Source: Clostridia bacterium
GTDB taxonomy: Bacteria > Bacillota > Clostridia > Christensenellales > Borkfalkiaceae
Length of the DNA stretch: 48,267 nucleotides
Direction: 5' to 3'
NCBI GenBank assembly: GCA_900767195.1
Contig: CAAFYG010000066.1
Location: 1 to 48,267, forward strand
Below the pieces are notes generated by a model. It did not search any database. It saw nothing but the letters and a program-made list of their open reading frames with translations, and was not told the DNA's origin. Below, one piece after another: positions 22,526-30,388 of this stretch. Position numbers and translations under genes: made by a program. Numbering within the stretch: the first letter of the stretch is position 1; each line of letters starts with the position of its first letter.

Positions 22526-24232
22526 TTATTCTTCTTCGATCGGCGTGAAATCGAAGCGCAACACGTCGAAAAGTCCGCGCGTTGTTATTTTCAGTTCCGG
22601 AATCACCGCCAGCGACATAAACGAAAGGCACATAAACGGCTCGAATTCCTTTTTTACTCCCGCTTCGCGGGCTTTTTTCCGCAGCAATTCCGTCTTTTCG
22701 TACACATATTCTTCGTTCCGGTCGCTCATAATGCCGCCCACGGGCAGTTCCAGCGTTTCTTCGATTTTCCCGTTTTTCGAAAAAGTCATTCCGCCGCCCG
22801 CGCGAATAATCTCGTTGACGGCGCAAACGATATCTTTGTCGTTGTCTCCTATGGCGATGATATTATGGCTGTCGTGCGCGACGGACAAAGCGACGGCGGC
22901 GTTTTTCAGTCCGTATCCTTCGATGAGTCCCAGCCCGATTTTTCCCGTGCCTTTATGCCTTTCCACAACGCATATTTTATCAAGTCCCTCGGTTTTTACG
23001 TACTCGCCGTTCTCCACATTGACTTTTCTCGTTTTATGAAACGTAACAACGTTCTCCGGCATGATGCCGATCACTTTCACTTTATCCGATTTCAATCCGA
23101 TTTTCAATTTGTCTTCAAAGATATAGTCCGTATGCATTGTATTTCTTACGGCGGGATCGTAAATGCTTTTCGCTTCAAACAAAGCTTTCCCGTCTTTCGC
23201 CGCAAGCGCGCCGTTTTTATAAACTTCTCTCGCTCTGAAATCGTATAAATCGTCGAAAACCACGAAATCGGCGATTTTTCCGGGCGCGATCGCCCCGCGA
23301 TCTTCCATTTTGTAACATTCGGCGGCATTCAGCGTTGCCGCGGTGAGAACGTCTACGGGATCTTTTCCCGCTTTGATCAGCATTCTTACGTTGTTGTCGA
23401 GATGCCCCCTTTCTTTTAAGTCTCCCACCTGCTTATCGTCGGTGCAAAGCAGCAGCCGCCGTTTTGTTTTATCGGTAAACGCCCCCGCCAGAGCGTTGAT
23501 ATTGCGGGTGGAAGTTCCCTCTCGCATCTGCACGTAAAATCCGCGCTTTATTTTCTCGTAAACGTCTTTCTCGCAAACGTTTTCATGGTCGGTTTTTATC
23601 CCTTTCAGGGCATAAACGTTCACGTCGTCTTCGTTTGCGGTAACAAGATGCCCGTCAATGATTTTTCCCGCCGCCAGGCAGCTTTTCAGCTTTCGGAGCG
23701 CTTCGTCGTCGCCAAAACGGACGGCGGGACTGTTCATAAACTCGCCCAGTCCGTAAATATCGGGGTTTTCGATAAACTTTTCGGTGTCGGCGGCGTCTAT
23801 CGTTGCCCCGTTGTCTTCAAACGGAGTGGCGGGAACGCAGCTCGGCAGCATAAACCTGATATCCATCGGAACGGTTTTTGCTTCTTTGATCATATATTCC
23901 ACGCCTTTTATCCCCGAAACGTTGGCGATTTCGTGCGGATCGGCTATGCACGTAGTAATGCCGTACGGCATCACCGCCGCCGCGAAGTTTGCGGGCGATA
24001 ACATCGTGCTTTCGATATGTAAATGCGAGTCGATCAGTCCCGGCGCAACGTACGCGCCTTCAAGATCGATTTCTTTCTTCCCCTGATAATGCCCTACGCC
24101 TACGATGATTCCGTCGGAAACGGCGATATCGCATTCTTCGATCCCGCCGACGAAAACATTCACAACTTTACAGTTTTTAAAAACCAGATCCGCTTTTTCT
24201 CTTCGCGTGCATTGTTCTGTATGCTTATCCAT
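22526..24232 (-). CDS. ade: Adenine deaminase
   Basis: Amidohydrolase converting adenine to hypoxanthine plus ammonia in purine salvage. From the ATG at 24230-24232 (GGAGA upstream) it has 568 residues, the usual 570-600. Motifs: APGLIDSHLHIESTML (metal ligands), ADPHEIANVSG, GHLVTANEDDVNVY, LLLCTDDKQVGDL, and the C-terminal SVAHDSHNIIAIG and RAGGGMTF. An upstream in-frame extension lacks family similarity and runs into the promoter. No purine riboswitch recognised in the short leader. Confidence 0.95.
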   Translation of the reverse strand: MDKHTEQCTRREKADLVFKNCKVVNVFVGGIEECDIAVSDGIIVGVGHYQGKKEIDLEGAYVAPGLIDSHLHIESTMLSPANFAAAVMPYGITTCIADPHEIANVSGIKGVEYMIKEAKTVPMDIRFMLPSCVPATPFEDNGATIDAADTEKFIENPDIYGLGEFMNSPAVRFGDDEALRKLKSCLAAGKIIDGHLVTANEDDVNVYALKGIKTDHENVCEKDVYEKIKRGFYVQMREGTSTRNINALAGAFTDKTKRRLLLCTDDKQVGDLKERGHLDNNVRMLIKAGKDPVDVLTAATLNAAECYKMEDRGAIAPGKIADFVVFDDLYDFRAREVYKNGALAAKDGKALFEAKSIYDPAVRNTMHTDYIFEDKLKIGLKSDKVKVIGIMPENVVTFHKTRKVNVENGEYVKTEGLDKICVVERHKGTGKIGLGLIEGYGLKNAAVALSVAHDSHNIIAIGDNDKDIVCAVNEIIRAGGGMTFSKNGKIEETLELPVGGIMSDRNEEYVYEKTELLRKKAREAGVKKEFEPFMCLSFMSLAVIPELKITTRGLFDVLRFDFTPIEEE

Positions 24233-24301
24233 GGTATTCTCCGCCTTTATGTCAGAAATTTTTATGCGATCATTCGGTGCGATATGATATTTATTTCGAT
24301 T

Positions 24302-24330
24302 ATTATACCACAGACGCGTGAATTTTGCAA
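24302..24330 (-). promoter_or_regulatory. Sigma-A promoter for ade
   Basis: Minus strand TTGCAA (24325-24330), 17-nt spacer, TATAAT (24302-24307). Confidence 0.75.
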
Positions 24331-24389
24331 GAGTTTTTTTGCCTGCCGAAAACAAGTAAGGTTATCTTCCGAAAAGGCGGCGTTTTCGC

Positions 24390-24418
24390 TTGCGTTTTTT
24401 ACGAAAGTTTGTTATAAT
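24390..24418 (+). promoter_or_regulatory. Sigma-A promoter for the MATE gene
   Basis: TTGCGT (24390-24395), 17-nt spacer, TATAAT (24413-24418). A 19-bp imperfect direct repeat (CGTAAGCTTTGAATTTT and CGTCGGCTTTGAAATTT) follows at about 24425-24463. Confidence 0.7.
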
Positions 24419-24511
24419 GCGCTTTGACGTAAGCTTTGAATTTTAACGTCGGCTTTGAAATTTATGTTTTTCCCGCGCGGCACATCGCGCGGCGCACACG
24501 GGGCTAAGTTT

Positions 24512-25846
24512 ATGAAAGTAAAATTATCCGATCATTTCCATTATGGCACGCTTTTAAAATTCGTGTTTCCGAGCATTTGCATGATGGTTTTCACCTCGAT
24601 TTACGGCGTGGTGGACGGACTTTTCGTATCGAATTTCGCCGGCAAAACGCCCTTTGCCGCCATCAACCTGATTATGCCCTTTTTAATGATTATGGGCGCG
24701 GTAGGTTTTATGCTCGGCGCGGGCGGCAGCGCGATGGTTTCGCGCACGTTCGGCGAGGGCGACAACGAAAAAGCCTGCTCGTATTTTTCGTTTCTTACGG
24801 CGTTTACGTTTCTTTCGGGCATTGCGCTTGCCGTCGTCGGCGAATTTGCGCTGCCCGGCGTGGCGAGGCTTTTAAAAGCCGAAGGCGAATTGTATACTTA
24901 CGGTGTGAAATACGCTCGCATTATTCTGATCGGCGTGCCGTTCTGGATGCTGCAAACCATGTTTCAAACGTTTTTCATCGCCGCGGAAAAGCCGCATTTC
25001 GGGTTTATCGTCACGGTGATTTCCGGTGTTTCGAATATGGTAGGCGACGCGCTTTTCGTGGGCGTTTTCCGCTTCGGCGTGACGGGCGCGGCGTGGGCGA
25101 CGATTCTTTCGCAAGCGGTGGGCGCGGTGATCCCCGCGGTTTATTTCGCCCGCAAAAACAGCTCTTTGCTTCATTTTTGCAAGACGCGTTTTTACGGGAA
25201 AGTGCTGCTCGAATCCTGCACGAACGGTTCTTCGGAATTCGTGAGCAACGTTTCTTCTTCGCTGGTAGGCATGCTTTTCAATTTGCAGCTATTACGGCTT
25301 GCCGGCGAGAACGGCGTTTCCGCTTACGGCGTTTTAATGTACGTGAATTTCATCTACGTGGCGATTTTTCTCGGCTATTCGATCGGCGTTGCGCCCGTTG
25401 TCGGCTATCATTACGGCGCGAAAAATCACGGCGAATTAAAAAATCTTTTCAAAAAAAGCCTGATTTTAATGTCCGTTTCGGGCGTGGCGCTCACCGCGCT
25501 TGCCGAAGCGCTCGCCGCGCCGCTTTCCAAGCTTTTCGTGGGCTACGACGCCGAGCTGTATTCGCTTACGAAAAACGCGTTTTATATCTACTGCCTGTGC
25601 TTCGTATTTACGGGCGTGAATATTTTCGGCTCGGGATTTTTCACCGCGCTTTCGAACGGCAAGGTTTCCGCGATAATTTCGTTTTTGCGCACCGTGGTGT
25701 TTCAGGTGGCGGCGGTGCTGTTGCTTCCGCAAATTTCCGGCGGCGTAAGCGGCGTTTGGTGGTCGGTGGTGGCGGCGGAAGTTCTCTCCTTCGCCGTAAC
25801 GGTATTCTGTTTTCTGCTCTACCGCAAAAAGTACGCTTACGCTTGA
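24512..25846 (+). CDS. MATE-family multidrug/Na+ antiporter
   Basis: Twelve-segment exporter of 444 residues from the ATG at 24512. MATE features: an N-terminal LLKFVFPSICMMVFTSIYGVVDGLFVSNF, the GAGGSAMVSRTFGEGDNEKA loop, and the pseudo-repeat starting TNGSSEFVSNVSSSLVGMLFN. This is the DinF/MepA-like branch common in Clostridia, with broad substrate range. The Shine-Dalgarno is weak (GGGGCTAAG). An earlier in-frame ATG adds a low-complexity stretch and is less likely. Followed after 15 nt by trmO. Confidence 0.9.
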   Translation: MKVKLSDHFHYGTLLKFVFPSICMMVFTSIYGVVDGLFVSNFAGKTPFAAINLIMPFLMIMGAVGFMLGAGGSAMVSRTFGEGDNEKACSYFSFLTAFTFLSGIALAVVGEFALPGVARLLKAEGELYTYGVKYARIILIGVPFWMLQTMFQTFFIAAEKPHFGFIVTVISGVSNMVGDALFVGVFRFGVTGAAWATILSQAVGAVIPAVYFARKNSSLLHFCKTRFYGKVLLESCTNGSSEFVSNVSSSLVGMLFNLQLLRLAGENGVSAYGVLMYVNFIYVAIFLGYSIGVAPVVGYHYGAKNHGELKNLFKKSLILMSVSGVALTALAEALAAPLSKLFVGYDAELYSLTKNAFYIYCLCFVFTGVNIFGSGFFTALSNGKVSAIISFLRTVVFQVAAVLLLPQISGGVSGVWWSVVAAEVLSFAVTVFCFLLYRKKYAYA

Positions 25847-25861
25847 TTTTTAAAAACGATT

Positions 25862-26605
25862 ATGAAACAAAAAACTACGAAAAATCAACCGATACCCCCT
25901 GCGTTTCCGGAAAATATCACGATTTCGCCGATCGCGCGGATCGGGTGCGATTTCAAAGAAAAATTCGGCGTGCCGCGGCAAAGCGGCAGAGCGGAAACGG
26001 TGGCGGACGTAATGCTGCTGCCGCCTTTTAACGCGGCGGAAAGCGTTCGCGGCATCGAACAATTTTCGCATTTATGGCTGATTTTCGGGTTTTCTTTAAA
26101 CGGCGGATTCGGCGCGGAAACCGCGGCGTTTTCGCCGCTCGTTCGCCCGCCGCGGCTCGGCGGAAACGAAAAAGTAGGCGTATTCGCAAGCCGCTCGCCC
26201 TTTCGCCCCAACAGTCTCGGCCTTTCGTGCGTAAAGCTTTTAAAAGTGATTTATCCGGAAAGCGGCGGCGTGATTCTGCGCGTTTCGGGGGCGGATCTTG
26301 TGGACGGCACGCCGATTTTCGATATTAAGCCGTATCTGCCCGCCGCAGACAAAATCGAAAACGCAACGGGCGGTTTTTCCGACGAGCATGCGCGCGATTT
26401 TCTGCACGTTCTCTTTCCGCCCGAGTTGCTTGAAAAAATTCCGGAAAACAAACGCGACGGACTGATTGCCTGCCTTGCGGACGATCCCCGTCCGGCGTAT
26501 CAGAACGATCCCGCGCGCGTATACGGAATGAAATTCGCCGATTTCAACGTACGGTTTACGGTTTGCGGCGATACGCTTACGGTGTGCGGAGCGGATAAAA
26601 TTTAA
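25862..26605 (+). CDS. trmO: tRNA t6A37 N6-methyltransferase (TrmO/TsaA family)
   Basis: Uses SAM to methylate t6A37 of tRNA-Thr. The 247 residues show ITISPIARIGCDFKEKFGVPRQSG, IEQFSHLWLIFGF, GVFASRSPFRPNSLGLS and VSGADLVDGTPIFDIKPYLP, all diagnostic of the family. No Shine-Dalgarno is evident; it starts 15 nt after the MATE stop and may be translated by reinitiation. A strong terminator follows. Confidence 0.93.
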   Translation: MKQKTTKNQPIPPAFPENITISPIARIGCDFKEKFGVPRQSGRAETVADVMLLPPFNAAESVRGIEQFSHLWLIFGFSLNGGFGAETAAFSPLVRPPRLGGNEKVGVFASRSPFRPNSLGLSCVKLLKVIYPESGGVILRVSGADLVDGTPIFDIKPYLPAADKIENATGGFSDEHARDFLHVLFPPELLEKIPENKRDGLIACLADDPRPAYQNDPARVYGMKFADFNVRFTVCGDTLTVCGADKI

Positions 26606-26628
26606 TAATTTCTCTTAAAAATATACTT

Positions 26629-26663
26629 AAAAGGCACTTTCCGTTCCCGGGAAAGTGCCTTTT
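26629..26663. terminator. Bidirectional terminator between trmO and the PH-domain gene
   Basis: AAAAGGCACTTTCC (26629-26642) and its perfect complement (26650-26663) with a 7-nt loop; A- and T-flanked on both strands. Confidence 0.9.
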
Positions 26664-26713
26664 CAACACAACGCCTTTCGGCTTTTAAAGGCTATATTAA
26701 GGCTATATGTAGC

Positions 26714-27289
26714 TTACATCTGCGGTTTATTGCCCATTGCCGCAGCGATTTCCGCCGCCTGCGCTTTTCTCGCTTCTTCCGCGTGCCGTTCAATCGCTTC
26801 GCTTACCGCGTTTTTGAATGCCTGCGCATTTGCTACCATTTTCAGTTCTTTCTTATCGCCACTCGTGCCGGTAATCTGCAACGTATAATATTTGAAAAGA
26901 TTACCAAAAATGCCCGCGTTATAGGTGACGTTATCCACCTTTTCGATAGGGAAGTCGATTGTATCCACTCTCAGAATACCCACCTTACCCACAATGCGCT
27001 TGTTCGTGATGACGAGCTTCTCGTTTGCAAGCACCAAGAAGCGGACAATCGCGGGAAGAAACGCGATAATCTGCGATACAACCGCAAAAACGTTAAAAAT
27101 TTGCTTAGTCGGATCATCTCCCGTGGTTGTACTCGGATCGATTTCGCCGACAACCTTCTTTTTGAACATGCTCCATGCGATTTCCACCAACACCGCCCAA
27201 AGAATCGGCACAAGCAATGCCAACCAATTGATCTTTGCTCGCAAAACGATTTTTTCGTTTTTGCCCAAGTTACGCTGTACGTAATCCAT
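26714..27289 (-). CDS. Bacterial PH-domain membrane protein
   Basis: 191 residues from the ATG at 27287-27289 (GGAGGG 8 nt upstream). Two hydrophobic segments (about 23-42 and 68-90) are followed by a bPH2-type domain (about 90-170: LANEKLVITNKRIVGKVGILRVDTIDFPIEKVDNVTYN split over the fold). A charged Ala-rich tail with QAFKNAVSEAIERHAEEARKA ends it. Such proteins anchor at the membrane; the function is unknown. Divergent from an XRE regulator across a compact intergenic region with likely operators. Confidence 0.85.
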   Translation of the reverse strand: MDYVQRNLGKNEKIVLRAKINWLALLVPILWAVLVEIAWSMFKKKVVGEIDPSTTTGDDPTKQIFNVFAVVSQIIAFLPAIVRFLVLANEKLVITNKRIVGKVGILRVDTIDFPIEKVDNVTYNAGIFGNLFKYYTLQITGTSGDKKELKMVANAQAFKNAVSEAIERHAEEARKAQAAEIAAAMGNKPQM

Positions 27290-27347
27290 TTTACTACCCT
27301 CCGAAAAAATATATTTATTTATCAACACCTTTTTTGCTGACTTCACT

Positions 27348-27377
27348 ATTATATATCACCTAATATGCGATTGTCAA
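27348..27377 (-). promoter_or_regulatory. Sigma-A promoter for the PH-domain gene
   Basis: Minus strand TTGACA (27372-27377), 18-nt spacer, TATAAT (27348-27353). An ATATGCGAT motif (27363-27371) lies in the spacer. Confidence 0.8.
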
Positions 27378-27383
27378 CTAAAA

Positions 27384-27400
27384 ATCGTATAATATGCGAT
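27384..27400. promoter_or_regulatory. Candidate XRE operator
   Basis: ATCGTATAATATGCGAT is a 17-bp near-palindrome (ATCG and CGAT arms) containing a plus-strand TATAAT. Its half-site ATATGCGAT recurs at 27363-27371 inside the divergent promoter. Confidence 0.5.
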
Positions 27401-27456
27401 AATTTTTGTAGGAAAATATAAAAAATTTCTCAAAATACCATAGGAAGGTAACAGAA

Positions 27457-27672
27457 ATGGAATTGGCTCAAATTCAGATACGGCTTCGGGAATGTATTTC
27501 TCAATCGCAATATTCGCAGCGGCAGATCGCGCAGGCGATCGGCGTTTCGGCGCAGACGGTTTCAAAATATATGAAGCAGAATATTTTTCCCGCGCTCGAT
27601 ACGCTTTCGAAGCTTTGCATGTTGCTCGACGTGCGCGCGGATTATATCTTAGGCTTAACGAACGAGTACTGA
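27457..27672 (+). CDS. Small XRE-family helix-turn-helix regulator
   Basis: 71 residues, almost all a Cro/CI-type HTH: LRECISQSQYSQRQIAQAIG, VSAQTVSKYMKQNIFPALDTL and LSKLCMLLDVRADYILGLTNEY. AGGAAGG precedes the ATG. There is no sensor domain, so it is probably a simple repressor of itself and the divergent PH-domain gene. Confidence 0.88.
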   Translation: MELAQIQIRLRECISQSQYSQRQIAQAIGVSAQTVSKYMKQNIFPALDTLSKLCMLLDVRADYILGLTNEY

Positions 27673-27680
27673 CCGCGCAA

Positions 27681-27705
27681 AAAAAGACTTCCCGCAAAAG
27701 GGAAG
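27681..27705 (-). terminator. Intrinsic terminator of yigZ
   Basis: Minus strand CTTCCC (27705-27700), loop TTTTGC, GGGAAG (27693-27688), then TC and a seven-T run. Confidence 0.7.
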
Positions 27706-27787
27706 CGTAAAAATACATAAGTTATACGCCGACGTCCGCAAAGATTTTTCGGGCGCGTTCTTAGCGGTGTTTTTTAGCGGTATTGCT

Positions 27788-28417
27788 TTAAATCGGGAAA
27801 AAGCCGTCGTATTCCGATAGTTTTTCGATGTCCGCTTTTCCGCACAAAAAATCGTTCAATGCGGCGCGCAGACTTTCGCTTTCCGCCGCGCGCACCTGCA
27901 ACGTAAATTCCGCTTTCGCGGCGTATTCTACGGAAACAGGCTCGATCCCCCGCCGCGCGAGAAACTTTTTCACGCCTTCGGCGGCGGAATATTCTACGCC
28001 GAGCCGCCACTTTTCGCAAGGCAGTATCTCGCAAAGTTTCGCGTTTTCAAGTTGCTCTTTCGCACACGCAGAATACGCGCGCGTAAGTCCGCCCGCGCCC
28101 AATTTGATGCCGCCGAAATACCGCACTACGGCAACGATTGTATACACAAGCTCGCGTACGCGCAGATTTTCAAGAATCGGCATGCCCGCCGTGCCTTGCG
28201 GCTCGCCGTTATCGGAAAACCGCTGCAAATTCCCCTGCTTATCCGCGATATATGCATAGCAGATATGCGAGGAGAACGGGTGCTTTTCTTTCAGCGCGGC
28301 GAGAAACGCCTTCGCGTCTTCTTCGCTCTCTACCCGCCCGGAATAGCCGATAAACCGCGATTTTTCTATGATTTTTTCCGTAGGTTCGCTCGATAAAATC
28401 GTAGTTTTCCGCTTCAT
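27788..28417 (-). CDS. yigZ: YigZ/IMPACT-family protein
   Basis: 209 residues from the ATG at 28415-28417 (AAAGGTG upstream). The N-terminal UPF0029 fold shows KSRFIGYSGRVESEEDAKAFL, HICYAYIA, RFSDNGEPQGTAGMPIL and VVRYFGGIKLGAGGLTRAYS. A smaller C-terminal domain follows. The eukaryotic relative IMPACT binds GCN1 to control Gcn2; the bacterial role is unsettled, possibly ribosome-linked. A GTG nine nt upstream is the alternative start. Downstream of tyrS with a 72-nt gap. Confidence 0.92.
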   Translation of the reverse strand: MKRKTTILSSEPTEKIIEKSRFIGYSGRVESEEDAKAFLAALKEKHPFSSHICYAYIADKQGNLQRFSDNGEPQGTAGMPILENLRVRELVYTIVAVVRYFGGIKLGAGGLTRAYSACAKEQLENAKLCEILPCEKWRLGVEYSAAEGVKKFLARRGIEPVSVEYAAKAEFTLQVRAAESESLRAALNDFLCGKADIEKLSEYDGFFPI

Positions 28418-28489
28418 ACCCCGCACCTTTTGATATAACTATTTTGCAAAAAAGCCGACAATCCCGCCGACTTTTCCGATGGTTGTGAT

Positions 28490-29686
28490 TTATTTTACAA
28501 GCACTTTCACGCGCACTTTCTTGCCTTTTTGCAAGATAAATTCGCTGCCCGGCACGGGCATATTCGCGTCCGTCACCTTTTCTTCGTCCACCGATACGCC
28601 GCCCTGCTCGATAAGCCGCCGCGCCTCGCCTTTCGATTTGCACACGCCGCAAAGCACCATGGCGTCCACCACCGTCTGCGCGCCCTCGGCAATTTTTTCG
28701 AGCAGCTCGCCCGCGCCGCCCGCAAACGCCGCTTTCGCCTGCTGCTGCGCCGTATCCGCCTTTTCTTCGCCGTGTACTTCTTTCGTAAGCTCGTAGGCAA
28801 GCACTTCTTTCGCCCGGTTGATCCGCTCGTCTTTATAGCGGCAAAGCTCTTCGATCTCTTCCACGGGCAGGTAGGTTAAAAGTTTCAGGCACTTTTCCAC
28901 GTCCGCGTCGTCGATATTGCGCCAGTACTGATAAAATTCGTAGGGCGAAGTCTTGTTTTCGTCCAGCCACACCGCGCCCTTTGCCGTTTTGCCCATCTTC
29001 TTGCCGTCCGACGTGGTAAGCAGCGTAAACGTCATGGCGTACGCAGGCTTGCGCTCTTTGATACGGATTAAATTCGCGCCGGCTAAAATGTTGCTCCATT
29101 GATCGTCGCCGCCGAGTTCGAGCGAGCAATTATACTTGCGGTTTAGCACAAGGAAATCGTACGCCTGCATGAGCATATAGTTAAATTCAAGGAAGGAAAG
29201 ACCGCGTTCGAGCCGCTGCTTGAAACATTCCGCCGTGAGCATTTTATTCACCGAGAAATGCGCGCCGATCTCGCGCAGAAAATCCACGTAGTTTAATTCG
29301 AGCAGCCAATCGGCGTTGTTCACCACGATCGCGCCGTTTTCGCCATCGAAATCGATAAAGCGCGCCATCTGCTTTTTGAAGCACGCCACGTTGTGTTCCA
29401 CGGTTTCGCGCGTCATCATCTGCCGCATATCGGTGCGCCCCGAAGGATCGCCGATCATGCCCGTGCCGCCGCCGATTAAAATAATGGGTTTATGCCCCGC
29501 CTGCTGCATGTGGTGCATGGCGATCAGCGTTAAGAAATGCCCTACGTGCAGCGAATCCGCCGTGGGATCGAAACCGATATAAAACGGCACGCTTTCTTTG
29601 CCGAGCTTTTCGTACAGTTCTTCTTCGAAAACCGTCTGTTTGATAAAGCCGCGCTTTCTGAGGGTGTCCATAATGTTTTCAGCCAT
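28490..29686 (-). CDS. tyrS: Tyrosyl-tRNA synthetase
   Basis: Charges tRNA-Tyr. The 398 residues match the family. Class I motifs are HVGHF (HIGH) near residue 47 and KKMGKT in place of KMSKS at about 228. FDPTADSLHVGH, GDPSGR and the tyrosine pocket LLMQAYDFL-type stretch are present. The C-terminal S4 RNA-binding domain covers about 330-398 (AMVLCGVCKSKGEARRLIEQ). AAGGAG lies 9 nt before the ATG. The 5' region carries a tyrosine-rich leader ORF and a terminator, implying attenuation control. Confidence 0.97.
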   Translation of the reverse strand: MAENIMDTLRKRGFIKQTVFEEELYEKLGKESVPFYIGFDPTADSLHVGHFLTLIAMHHMQQAGHKPIILIGGGTGMIGDPSGRTDMRQMMTRETVEHNVACFKKQMARFIDFDGENGAIVVNNADWLLELNYVDFLREIGAHFSVNKMLTAECFKQRLERGLSFLEFNYMLMQAYDFLVLNRKYNCSLELGGDDQWSNILAGANLIRIKERKPAYAMTFTLLTTSDGKKMGKTAKGAVWLDENKTSPYEFYQYWRNIDDADVEKCLKLLTYLPVEEIEELCRYKDERINRAKEVLAYELTKEVHGEEKADTAQQQAKAAFAGGAGELLEKIAEGAQTVVDAMVLCGVCKSKGEARRLIEQGGVSVDEEKVTDANMPVPGSEFILQKGKKVRVKVLVK

Positions 29687-29721
29687 TGTTCTTTTCTCCT
29701 TGCCTGCATGTAATAGATACG

Positions 29722-29752
29722 AAAAAACGGTCTGCGCATAAGCAAACCGTTT
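29722..29752 (-). terminator. tyrS leader terminator (attenuator)
   Basis: Minus strand AAACGGT (29752-29746) pairs with ACCGTTT (29731-29725), followed by T's (29727-29722). It lies 36 nt before the tyrS ATG. The loop carries CTTATGCGC (29742-29734), complementary to bases just after the leader ORF stop. Confidence 0.8.
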
Positions 29753-29833
29753 CTAAGCGTTTATCATTTCGCGGTATGCCTGATTTCCGATGTTTTCGGG
29801 CAACCGCCGCCGATACGATTTTTTCTTACGCGC
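29734..29833 (-). promoter_or_regulatory. Candidate antiterminator pairing in the tyrS leader
   Basis: GCGCGTAAG (29833-29825), directly after the leader stop codon, can pair with CTTATGCGC (29742-29734) over 9 bp with one G-U. This would break up the terminator's loop and stem. A ribosome sitting on the stop codon would cover the first strand; one stalled at the Tyr codons would leave it free. Confidence 0.6.
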
Positions 29834-29905
29834 TTACACCCGCTTACTATAATAATAGTAGGCGTAGATATAATACAATCCGTTTTCGCATAAGAAAGTT
29901 TTCAT
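29834..29905 (-). CDS. Tyrosine-rich leader peptide of tyrS
   Basis: A 23-codon ORF, ATG at 29903-29905 and TAA at 29834-29836. Seven residues are tyrosine: 11, 12, 14 and 16-19. It begins MKTFLCENGL and ends SKRV. It has no Shine-Dalgarno, but its ATG lies 6 nt after a good -10 box, so it would be read from the very 5' end of the mRNA. Residues 15-22 overlap a 10-bp hairpin (29841-29864). With the downstream terminator and antiterminator this is the layout of amino-acid leader peptides such as those of trp, his and phe operons. Seven Tyr in 23 upstream of tyrS is hard to explain by chance. Not conserved in length with any family I know. Confidence 0.75.
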   Translation of the reverse strand: MKTFLCENGLYYIYAYYYYSKRV

Positions 29906-29911
29906 AGGTTT

Positions 29912-29940
29912 AGTTTACTCTATTTTTCGCCGCATGTCAA
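29912..29940 (-). promoter_or_regulatory. Sigma-A promoter of the tyrS attenuator transcript
   Basis: Minus strand TTGACA (29935-29940), 17-nt spacer, TAAACT (29912-29917), then 6 nt to the leader ATG. Confidence 0.75.
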
Positions 29941-30011
29941 GCGAAAACCAAGCGTTGCAGCCGAGAATTTCGTTTACGACGGGAAAATTTTTATATTTCG
30001 GGAGTTTTCGG

Positions 30012-30254
30012 CTATACGCAGGCGACTTCGGGCGCGGCGGTTTGCGCGGATTTTCTATGGGCGTATAAATCGCACGCGAAAAGTCTTGCCCACGCTTCCG
30101 CTTCGCTCTCTTCGCGGATATTCCGCAAAATGCGATAATTCAGCGCGCTTTCCCTTGCCGCGCCGCCCTCTTCGCGCCGTCTTGCCGCCGCCCGATTCGC
30201 CGCGTGCTCTGCCCGCGCCGCCGAATTTTTCATCGTTTCAATGCCGTAAATCAT
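30012..30254 (-). CDS. Small Ala/Arg-rich hypothetical protein
   Basis: 80 residues, unrecognised. GGAGG lies 9 nt before the ATG at 30252-30254, which argues it is translated. The first half is a very basic, Ala-rich helix (AARAEHAANRAAARRREEGG); the second half is predicted helical with two Cys (ACDLYAHRKS and the terminal EVACV). No signal peptide. Divergent from the WYL regulator. Confidence 0.5.
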   Translation of the reverse strand: MIYGIETMKNSAARAEHAANRAAARRREEGGAARESALNYRILRNIREESEAEAWARLFACDLYAHRKSAQTAAPEVACV

Positions 30255-30314
30255 AAATTTTTTCCTCCGTGGCAATATTTTTATGTTTTATGGCATTATT
30301 TTATCACAAAAAAC

Positions 30315-30343
30315 TTGACATACGCCTGCGCTTTTTATAAAAT
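30315..30343 (+). promoter_or_regulatory. Sigma-A promoter for the WYL regulator
   Basis: TTGACA (30315-30320), 17-nt spacer, TAAAAT (30338-30343). Confidence 0.8.
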
Positions 30344-30388
30344 AATTAGTGGAAATTTCAAAAATTTTTTTACACGGAGTGAAATTCG

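Noticed and set aside
24233..24300. Purine riboswitch before ade
   Set aside because: The 5'UTR is only about 65 nt and lacks the two loop-loop hairpins of the purine aptamer.
24577..26031. Long plus-strand frame (484 codons) across MATE and trmO in another phase
   Set aside because: Arg/Phe-rich composition typical of a shifted frame; both overlapped genes are well supported.
28440..28489. Terminator after tyrS (AAAAGTCGGC ... GTCGGCTTTT)
   Set aside because: The GTCGGC copies are direct, not inverted; only a 5-bp A/T-rich stem forms.
29734..29800. T-box riboswitch upstream of tyrS (ACCGCG at about 29770-29775 followed by CGGT in the terminator)
   Set aside because: The tRNA-acceptor bulge TGGN is absent (the sequence before ACCGCG reads GGCAT). 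No Stem I landmarks are visible, and a Tyr-rich leader ORF occupies where Stem I should be. ACCG could still pair with CGGT, so this remains a fallback.
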